From assembly GCA_002841695.1 (NCBI GenBank), contig PHAN01000017.1, forward strand, positions 1 through 32,826: a stretch of DNA of 32,826 nucleotides. Direction: 5' to 3'. The stretch is from Elusimicrobia bacterium HGW-Elusimicrobia-1. Lineage in GTDB: Bacteria > Elusimicrobiota > Endomicrobiia > PHAN01. Every line of letters starts with the position of its first letter. Positions within the stretch are counted from its first letter, which is position 1. Positions 15,378-24,900 of this stretch are shown one piece after another. The notes beneath the pieces are model-generated. The model was not told the DNA's origin and did not search any database. It saw only the letters and a list, made by a program, of their open reading frames with translations. A program made the position numbers and the translations under genes.

Positions 15378-15776
15378 ATGGCAAAGAAAGTCGCAAGTAA
15401 GAAGGCAGTCGCAAAAGAAGTGAAACCGTTGTCGCCCGCTCGGGGGGTCAAATCTCCGAAAGCGGCGGCTAAAATCAAGAAAGCGGCTAAACCCCGCGTG
15501 TCTCCGGTTAAACATCAAATAAGCATAGATCATCCGTCGCACGGCGACAGTATTTCACGGAGTTACTACGCCATAAGGATTTCGTGCTCCGCTTCCGGCC
15601 ACGCCGAACTCTCCATAAACGGCGGACCGTGGATGTCCTGCCGCGAGGCCGTGGGATTTCGATGGTTCGACTGGAATCCCGCCGAGAGCGGCGAACACGT
15701 TCTGGCCGCCCGCCTGCTGGACGATAGCGGCGCTGTGGTTTGCGAATCGTCCGTCATTGTCTGCGAAGCCGAGTAG
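15378..15776 (+). CDS. Lys/Ala-rich tail plus Ig-like domain protein, unknown function
   Basis: A 132-residue protein with two halves. Residues ~1-45 are Lys/Ala/Pro/Val-rich (KKVASKK, KAAAKIKKAAKP), like histone H1 or nucleoid-protein tails. Residues ~48-132 form an all-beta domain with DHPSHGDSISRSYYAIRISC, ELSINGGPWMSCREAVGFRWFDW and a closing ARLLDDSGAVVCESSV. The 'SINGGPW..C' and WFDW features recall the Ig-like dimerisation domain of sulfite-oxidase-type enzymes. No signal peptide is present, so it is probably cytoplasmic. AAGGAGG at 15364-15370 strongly supports ATG 15378. It follows the cNMP-domain gene by 50 bases. Function is unknown; nucleic-acid or polyanion binding through the tail is a guess. 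Confidence 0.75.
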   Translation: MAKKVASKKAVAKEVKPLSPARGVKSPKAAAKIKKAAKPRVSPVKHQISIDHPSHGDSISRSYYAIRISCSASGHAELSINGGPWMSCREAVGFRWFDWNPAESGEHVLAARLLDDSGAVVCESSVIVCEAE

Positions 15777-15823
15777 ACCGGCATATAATTTCTCTAATCG
15801 TTGAGCGCCTTTTGTCAAAGCGT

Positions 15824-15847
15824 CGGCTGTGATTTTAATCACAGCCG
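15824..15847. promoter_or_regulatory. Perfect dyad upstream of the giant-gene promoter
   Basis: CGGCTGTGATT (15824-15834) is followed, after TT, by its exact reverse complement AATCACAGCCG (15837-15847). No T run follows directly (the next T-tract is at 15872-15878, about 25 bases on), so it is a poor terminator. Located about ten bases upstream of a possible -35, it could be a terminator hairpin for the preceding gene, an operator, or another palindromic repeat. Confidence 0.5.
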
Positions 15848-15857
15848 GTGTCAACTA

Positions 15858-15886
15858 TTGTCCGCGGGGGGTTTTTTTGCTATAAG
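15858..15886 (+). promoter_or_regulatory. Putative promoter of the giant surface-protein gene
   Basis: TTGTCC (15858-15863) and TATAAG (15881-15886) are spaced by 17 bases, with an extended TGC before the -10. Transcription would start near 15893, leaving a short ~20-base leader before ATG 15914. The match is good but not perfect. Confidence 0.55.
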
Positions 15887-15913
15887 TTTAGCGGACATTT
15901 CGACGGCTAATAT

Positions 15914-18900
15914 ATGCAGCGGGGTCATAAAAGTACAAGCGCAGGAAAGACGTCCTTGGCGTTGTTCGCCGCGGCGGCTTTCCTTTTTATTTTTACGGGC
16001 TATGCGTCGGCTTCATATACGGGCGACTTTCTGTCGGCCGGCGGAGCCGTCTATGACGGCGGCGACTTCGACGAGGCCTATGCCGTCGCCGTCGATACCG
16101 TTTCCGTCGGCGGACCGTACTTGTACGTGGCGGGCGCGTCTTCCCGCGCCGCGTCGGGACTCGATTACTTCCTGGTGAAATATGACGCGTCCGGCGTCAT
16201 GCTTGCTTCGGCGACTTATGCCGGCGGATACGAAGACCGCGCCCGCGGCATCGCGCTCGACCCGCACAACGGAGCCGTTTACGTCACCGGTGAATCGTTC
16301 AACGGTTCCCGTTACAATGTTTTCACCGTAAAATACACCACCGCGCTCGAGTATGTGTCCTCCCACACTTTCGAAAGCGCGTTCAGTAGTCACTCCAGCG
16401 GTTTTTCAGTCGCTGCGGACAGGCAGAATCCGCCTTTTATTTACGTGGCGGGAGACATCAACAACGGCTCGGACTACGATTATCTTCTGATTAAGTACGA
16501 CGCGGATCTCGTTTTTATTTCCTCCGCGGTCTATAACGCCGGAGCCGACGACTTTTGCCGTTCCGTGGCGGTATCCACCGTCGGGGCGCACATCTACGCC
16601 GCCGGCTACTCATACGGCGCCACCTATGACTATCGCACCGTGAAATACGATTCTTCGCTGAACTTCGTGTCGTCGGCGACTTTTGACGGCGCCGGCAGCG
16701 GCTCCGACCGCGCGTACGCCGTGGCGACGGCCCCCTCCGGCGACGTAATCGTCGCGGGGGAAAGCGACAACGGCTCCGCGATAGAGTTTCGCGTACTGCG
16801 GTACTCGCCGTTTCTCGCGCTGCTGTCGTCGGCCGGCTACGCCCACAACGGCGCCGAAACCCGCGCCCGCGGCGCGGCCGTCGCCGCAAACTCCGATATT
16901 TACGTGACGGGCTTCGCCTTCAACGGCGCCGACACCGACTATCTGACGGCCCGTTACAGCTCCACCCTCGCCACGCGCCTTTCGACCGCGACATACGACA
17001 GCTCGCAAAACGACTACGCGATGTCCGTCGCCGCGGGGATTTCTTCTTACGTTTACGTGACCGGTTATTCCGGCATTTCCGCCGCCGCCAACTTCCGCAC
17101 GCTCCGCTTTTCCGCCGACGGCGCGCCGCCGGACACCACCCCGCCCGCCACAGTTGAGGATTTGTCCGCTCAGCCCGGCAATGCGGCGGGTCAGGTGAAA
17201 CTCACATGGTCCGCGCCCGGCGACGACGGAGCAACGGGGGCACTGCCCCCCGGCTCGGCTTTCAAGATTCAAGTATCAAGCGTCTCCGACGGTACCGGCG
17301 ACGGAAAAACCGGATGGCTTTATCAGAACGCCCAAATCACCGTATCAACATCTGGCGTCACTCCGACAACATTGGTAAGTTATGTAGTGGCAGGGCTTGT
17401 CCCTGCTTCAACATATTATTTCAAAATCTGGCATGCCGACGAAGTCCCCAACTGGTCAGGACTTTCAAACACAGCAACTTCATGGGCGCAGGTACCGCAA
17501 GCGGGATTATGGAAGAGCGTGCAGGGCGGCGGTTGGTCTAACGGGGCGATATGGGATAAAGGAAGCGTCCCTCATTCATTGAGCGTTGTCGAGATTTCGC
17601 ATACCGTTACATTTGATATGTTTGAGACGGAATCTTCGACGATAAACGTGATGAATTTAGGCACGTTACAATTTGACGGAGCCGTTTCGTCGCGCGCGCT
17701 TGTTGTCGCTGGTAATCTTGAAATAATGAACGGCGGAAAGTTTTTGATGCCGCCCAATACGGGATACATCTCGGCTTTGAAGATAAAATGTAACGCCTCG
17801 GGGGAATTTGGAGTTATCGTCAACAATGGCGGCGTTTTTGACGTTCGGGGAAACACCACGACCACCCCTTCGACGAGAAACACGCTGATAACATCCGCGA
17901 ATCCCGCCAACAAAACCTACATCAGAAACCTCTCTCAGACCGAAGCGAACTTCAATATGTATTATGTGGAAGTAAGCAGTGTGGGGGTGGATGATACATC
18001 AAAACGGGGAATAACTTTTGACGGTGCCGGAACAAGAGGAAAAATCAATTATTCAAATATTCATAATGGGTATTATGGCATTTACCTTACTGACAGTTCC
18101 AATAATACATTGAGCAATAACAGCGTCTACTCAAATACAGATATAGGGATTTACCTTGAGTATGGTTCCAATAATACCCTAATCAATAATAGCGTCTACT
18201 CAAATCCTCAGGGGATTTACCTTAATGGTAGTTCCAATAATACCCTGAGAAATAACAGCGCTTACTCACATTCATTCTATGGCATTTACATTTACAACAG
18301 TTCCAACAACAATACTATAAGCAATAACCGCGTCTACTCAAATACATATCAGGGGATTTGCATTATTAGTGATTCCAATGATAATACCCTGAGCAATAAC
18401 AGCGTTTACTCAAATTCAATTGGGATTGAACTTTATCAGAGTTCCAATAATACAGCCGTGAACTGTGATTTTGGGAAAGACGGGAACAACACAAGCGGAG
18501 ACATCGGGTACCGTGATGACCCAAACAATAATTCAACATTAATACTTAAGAGTTGCAACCTCTATTCTACAACCAAAGTAAATACAACTTATTTAGATGA
18601 TGCCGGCGCTTATGTTGTTTCTTACAACCAGAACGGTGAAGCAGGCACAGCAAAAATCTGGGGCGATTACAATATCCCTAACGGAAAAGCGGAAAAATTC
18701 AACTATGCGGATTTGCTTTACGTCTCGACGGCGACACAGCCGAACTCGACATTAAAAGGCGCCGGCTCGATTACATATCCGACGACAGAAGACGGCAAAA
18801 CGCAGACGGAATTTTGGGAAGTCAGATATAACGGCTCGAGTTTCGACGTAAAAAGAGGCACCGGCCCGGTTCTCGCTTTCGACGGCATAGCGAATGTGGG

Positions 18901-21900
18901 CTCCGGATATTATTCGGGCGACCGCGGAGTGGGTTTCACGGCCAGCGGCACGTTCCAGCCGGACGACGCATTTTATTTTGTCACGATTTCATCGTCTGGC
19001 GACCAGGGCGTTCAGAAAAAAATCGAGTTTAACGACTCGCCGGTCGGAACAAAACTGACGGTTGACGCCGGCGGCGCTCTTGAAATGATAGGCGCTCCGG
19101 GGAATCCCACGATTTCCACGGCCTCCTCCTCGGGCGTTTATTACGGCTTTAATTCGTCGGGGACACTTAACTTCAACAATTACATAATTTCAAATACTTC
19201 TTCCACGGGGCTTTCGATTTACGGCGGCAGCATCGTTAATTTAAGCAGCGGTACGTTTGCGAACATTCGTCCGGCCGTCGCGCCTTCAAGCGCGGCGTAT
19301 ATAAATGTAAGCGGCGTTACATCCAACGCCACTTTTTACGGATGTGTTTTCGAGGGCGGCCCGGCCGATTACAACGTAAAAGCCGACGGCTCCGGAATTA
19401 ACTGGACGTTCAAAAACTGGAGCGGCCCGAAGGGCGGGCCCGCATATACGTCCGCCGTCAACGGCGCGACGGTGAATTGGGAAAGTCCGCCGCCAAATGT
19501 CAAAATCTGGGACGGCGGCGGCGCCGACAGTTTGGCGTCAAACGCACTTAACTGGGTTAATGATGTCGCCCCGCAAAACGGCGATTCTATTATTTTCGGC
19601 TCAACCAATCCAACGAAGGGATGTCTATGGGATATCGGCGGCATAAGTTTCTCATCGTTCACAATGAGTGTCGATTATTCAAGTTCCGTCGTGCTGAACG
19701 ACAGCTTTACTGTCGACAATGATTTTACGCTTGCCGGCGGCACCTTTAATGCTGCCGGTATTTTTCTGAATATCCGCGGTAACTGGACTCATTCGGGCGG
19801 CAATATCGCGGTAAGCACCGGCGGAATCACATTTAACGGCTCAACCCTGCAGGAGATTTATCAGTCGCCCGGCAGTTTTTTTCCGGTCAGGGTGCAGGTT
19901 TATTCGTCAAACATCGTCCGCGCCGTTTCTGACTTAGAATTCCGCCAACCTTCAACTTTTAACCCGTTTTTAATAATTTCATCGGGCACTTTTGAAGCGG
20001 GAGCATCTACTCTGACATTTATTTTGCAGGGCGCCAATAACGGGCAATGGTGGCCTGTTTATCTTGATACTTCAGGAATATTTCTGCCCCAGACATCAAC
20101 TGTAAAATTATTAAGAAGTTCCGGCACAACTAATGGTTTTCGTTTTGAACATAACCTGAATTTCAATAATCTTATTATTGATAACCATGGAGTTGATGGC
20201 GGAGTCGCGCATCAGTTTACGGGGCCCGCGGATCAGATTGTAACCGCTGATTATTTTGAATTCACAGAAGGTTCTCTATATGCAGGCGGGAAGTTCATAA
20301 TCAACGGCAATGTTGTTTTGGGGGTGCCGTCGGATTACAATAAAACAGCAGTATTAAGTATGCAGGCGGCAGGTTCCACCATAACAGTTCGCGGCAGTTT
20401 CACGACATATGGGATGGGTGGGCTTGAGTTGGGAGCCATGCTGGAATTGGGCGGTAATTTCACCGGTTCAATAGATGCGGCGGGAAGCAACTCGGTAATT
20501 ACCAGCACCAGTCCCGGGAATGTATTTCCGCTCATTACTTTAGACCGCACGTATCAATACACGGGTTTGAAAGAAACTACTTTTGATTCTATACAAGGAG
20601 TTGTTATTTCAACATGGGTACAGGGCGGGTATTATTCCGGCGTTGCTTTCTCTTCTATAACTTTCCAAAACTTAAAACCCGGCGCGACGGCGGTAACTTA
20701 TACTTTGTCCGGCGACACCCAGACGTGGGCGAATTTGAATTTTGCCGACACAACTATGTCCGTGAACGTTTCGGCGCCTAATCTTGTCTGGCCGGGATTT
20801 GTCGCTTTGCCGAATGCTTTCGGCCCCCGCTCCGGCCCCGCCTACGAAAACGACCCGAACAATGTGATATTCTGGTCGACGCCGACCGCTCCGTCGGGGT
20901 TCGACGCCGCTGCGGTGTCCACATCGGGAATAAAATGGTTCTGGACGGATAATTCAAACGACGAGAAGGGTTATCGTCTTAAAAACTCCACCGGTGCCGT
21001 CATCGCCGACCTGTCGTATAACACAACGGAATTCGTTTTGACGGGACTTGCGCCGAACGCGTCCGCCGCCGCGCTTGTCGAGGCGTATAATCCCATCGGC
21101 GCGTCAACGAGAGCTCTCGTGGCAAAATACACTCTCGCCGACATTCCGTCGGGATTGTATTTGTCCAATGTGACGTCACACTCGGTAACCGCCAACTGGT
21201 CCGCCAACGGCAACCCCGCCGGAACATTTTACGATTTGGAATACTCCACCTCGCCTGATTTTACGCCTTACGACGAGGTTTACGGAACCATTGCGCTCGC
21301 CGAAGTTTGTGGCCCTCTTCTTGCAGATACAACATATTATTTCAGAACGAACGCCAGAAACTTCGATTCGATAAACACGGGATTCAGCGCGGTTGTCTCT
21401 ACGTTAACGCTCGCTCCGCCGCCCGCCGGTCCCGACAAAGTATGGTCTCGCTCCGCGGATCTCGGAAGCGGCTTGGCCTCATCGGCGGCCAACTGGTCGC
21501 CGTTCGGAGTTCCCGCCGACGGAGATGCGGTCTACTTTAACGCGACATCGACCCAATCCTGCGCGTGGGACATCGCGGGTTTAACGCTTTCTTCTTTCAC
21601 AATGACGTCCGGCTATACGGGGCAGGTAAATCTTTCCACCAATGTTTTTGTCGACGGGGGTTTCTTAAAAACCGGAGGGGCTTTCAGCATAGGCAACAGC
21701 ATACTTGAACTCACCGGCGATTTCACTTCTACGGCCGGCAGTATGGGCGCCGGCACGACCGGCAAGATACTGTTTTCGGGCAGTACCGTTCAGTATCTCA
21801 ACGCTTCGGGAATGGTGACGTTTGAAGTCGCCTCGTCGAGCGAGGTCGTAAATATCACCTCCGGCTTTATGAGCGTCAACGGCAACGTGTTTCTTACGTC

Positions 21901-24900
21901 CGGAGTTTTGAGGGCGGGCAACGAAATAAGAGTCGGCGGCGACTGGACTCAGGCCGGCGGAGTATTCGACGCGCAGAGCAGCACCGTTACATTTGATTCG
22001 ATAAATCTTTCTCAGGATATAATGACGCTGACGGTAAATCCGTTCAATCATTTCAAAGTCAATGCGACGACAAACGTTTACGTCTATTCGACCGTCGACG
22101 TCAACGGCGTGTTTACCCTCGATACCGGCACGCTGTCACTGGTGTCCGGCGGACGGATAAACGCCAATCAATCGTCGGATATTATGTCCCGTTTCGAGGT
22201 GAATGCGGGCACATTCTCCTCCACCGGAATGGCCAGAGTCCTCTCCGGCGGAGAACTCGATTTGAGCGGCGCTGCCGCTTCGACCGTGCGGCTGGCTACG
22301 GGAATAAACATAGGCGCGGGCGGAAGAATAAGCGCCAATTCCGCTTTGGACGTCATTAAATCTTCCGCGGCCGGCCAGTATTATTCTTTCACGGTCGCCT
22401 CCGGCGCGCTTAACGTGACCGGCCTCACTCTCGACGGATTGAATGCCGCGGGTCTTGTCGCGCAAAGCGGTTCGCTTATACAGAATCTCAACAACGTCAA
22501 TTTTAAAAACGCCGCCGCCGGCGCCGTCGCGCTTCAAATACTTTCCGGCGGCACGTCAATCTATACTTTCTCGAACCATTACTTCGACGCCTCCGTTTCC
22601 ACCAACGTTTACGCTCCGAATCTCACCGCCCCCGGATATATCAATATGTCCGGAGCGACCGGGCCGAAATCGGGATACAATTATGAGAATGATCCCAACG
22701 GACGCATTTTCTGGGGCGCTCCCGAGACACCGACGGGAGCCGATTCTGTCGCGGTCGGTATATCATCCATAACCTGGGGATGGACGGACAATGCGTATGA
22801 AGAAGAGAGTTATAGGATCAGCAGAGTTTCAGACGGAGCTTTCTTGGTTCAAGGGTTATCGATAAATACTACATACTGGACACAAACAGGTTTTTCGCCG
22901 AACACATCGGAGCAGATTACGGTCGAAGCCCTAAACGTCATCGGCGGGGCCGGTTCAACACCTTCTCCCATCCGATATACTCTTGCCGCAGTTCCGACGG
23001 GATTGTATCTGACTAATGTGACGTCGCACTCGGTAACGGCGAACTGGTCGCCGAACGGCAATCCGTCGGGTACGCAATATTATGTTGAATGTTCTTCCGT
23101 AGGGACAGGATTTATTCCTGTCCTCTCTAACAGCGGGTGGACGACCCAAATAAATTGGGTCGCTACATCACTTCAACCAAATACCACATACTGGTTCAGG
23201 GCGCAGTCTAGGAATGTCGATGCAATTGCAACTGCTTTTGATACGACTGTTTCCACGGCGACACTCCCTGATCCCGTCAAGCCGGCGTCCGGCATACTGT
23301 ATCCGGCGCACTCGTCGTATTGCAAAGCGCTGAACGTCATCTCCGGCACCGCCGCTGCCACCGGCGGGGCTTCGATTGCCGAAGTTCAGGTCTTTCTCTT
23401 CGATATAGCCCTTGGCAAATATTGGAACGGAGTAAACGCATGGTCTCTCGATGCGGAATCGTGGTTTTCCGCCGCTGTTTATCCGTCGAGCTGGACATAT
23501 GACGTCTCTGCCGCTGCTTTCCAAAACGACAAAGAATATCGCGTCGTTTCCCGAGCCATAGATACTTTCAGCAATTATGAAACCCTCAGAGCGACCGCGG
23601 TCTTCAGGATAGATACTGCGCTCCCGGCGTCCGGCGTGGCATACCCTGTTAATAACAGCGCCTACTCGTCGCTGGGCGTGGTTTCCGGCACCGCCGCCGA
23701 CGCGGCAAATGCGTCCTTTAACTCCGGCGTCTCGTCGGTAAAAATACGCTTGTTGCGTCAGTCCGACGGATTTTTCTGGGACGGCGCGGTCTGGGTCGTC
23801 GGAGAGTCGTGGCTCGACGCCACTGGCTCGGGCGCATGGTCATACAACTCGTTGCCCGCGTTTACATCGGGATATTACATTGTCAATTCGCGGTCGTACG
23901 ACGTCGCCGGCAATGACGAGGTTGCTTTCTCGACGAGCGCGTTCTATATATCGGGACCCGCCACGCGACTTATTTTGACCATCCCCGGCGAAACGTTCCA
24001 GGAAGGCGCCGCTCCGGGTAAAATCGGGACGCCGGCTTCGCGGACGGCCGGTTCGGCTTTTATGATAACGGCTTTCGCCGTGGACGACAACTATTATCTC
24101 GACGCATCGGCGAACGCGGGTGTATTTGCGGTCACGTCCGACGGATACGACGTCGAACCGGCCACTCGGACGCTCGTCGGAGGGACGACGACATTCGCGC
24201 TGAATCTCCTGGCCGCCGGAACTTCGCAGATAACCATTTCGGCTTCCGTTCTGACATCGGCTGCCACATCAGTCGTGGTGCTTCCTTCCGTTCCGACGAG
24301 AATTCAACTGCTCGTGCCCGGCGAAACGGCTGCCCCGGGCAAAGTTATGTCGGCGCCCTACGGTAAAACCGGAACCCCCGCGACTCAGATAACGGGACAG
24401 GCCTTTAACGTCACGGTTATGGCAACCGACGATTACTGGAATATTCAGCCCGCGAGCAATCCTGTCGTCAACATAATCACGAGCGACCCCGCCGATTCTC
24501 ATCCGCCCGACGCTTCGCTTGTGTCGGGAGAAAAGATATTTTCCGTCATATTCGTAACGGCCGGCTCATGGACGGTCTGCGCCACCGATATAGACGGAAC
24601 TCCTTTGGAGTCATCAACAAGCACAGTCGTAAATGTTTTAGACAACACACCGCCCGCCGCCGTTACGGATATTACAGGACAACCCGGAGTTTCCGACGGA
24701 GCAATTGTTTTGAATTGGCCGGCTCCGGGCGATAATGGGGGGGCAAGCCCGCTCCCCGCGGGTTCAATGTTTAAGATTCAACACTCAACTTGGGCGGGTG
24801 TTTTATGGTCGACGACGGCGGCACAAATCACCGTTTCCACATCGGGTGTCACACCGACCGCGCAGGTCGCTTACACTGTCGCGGGTTTAACGGGCTGGAC

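Noticed and set aside
15865-15880. G-run plus T-run as a terminator
   Set aside because: The T-tract is ~25 bases after the dyad stem and overlaps the promoter spacer, so it is not a canonical terminator.
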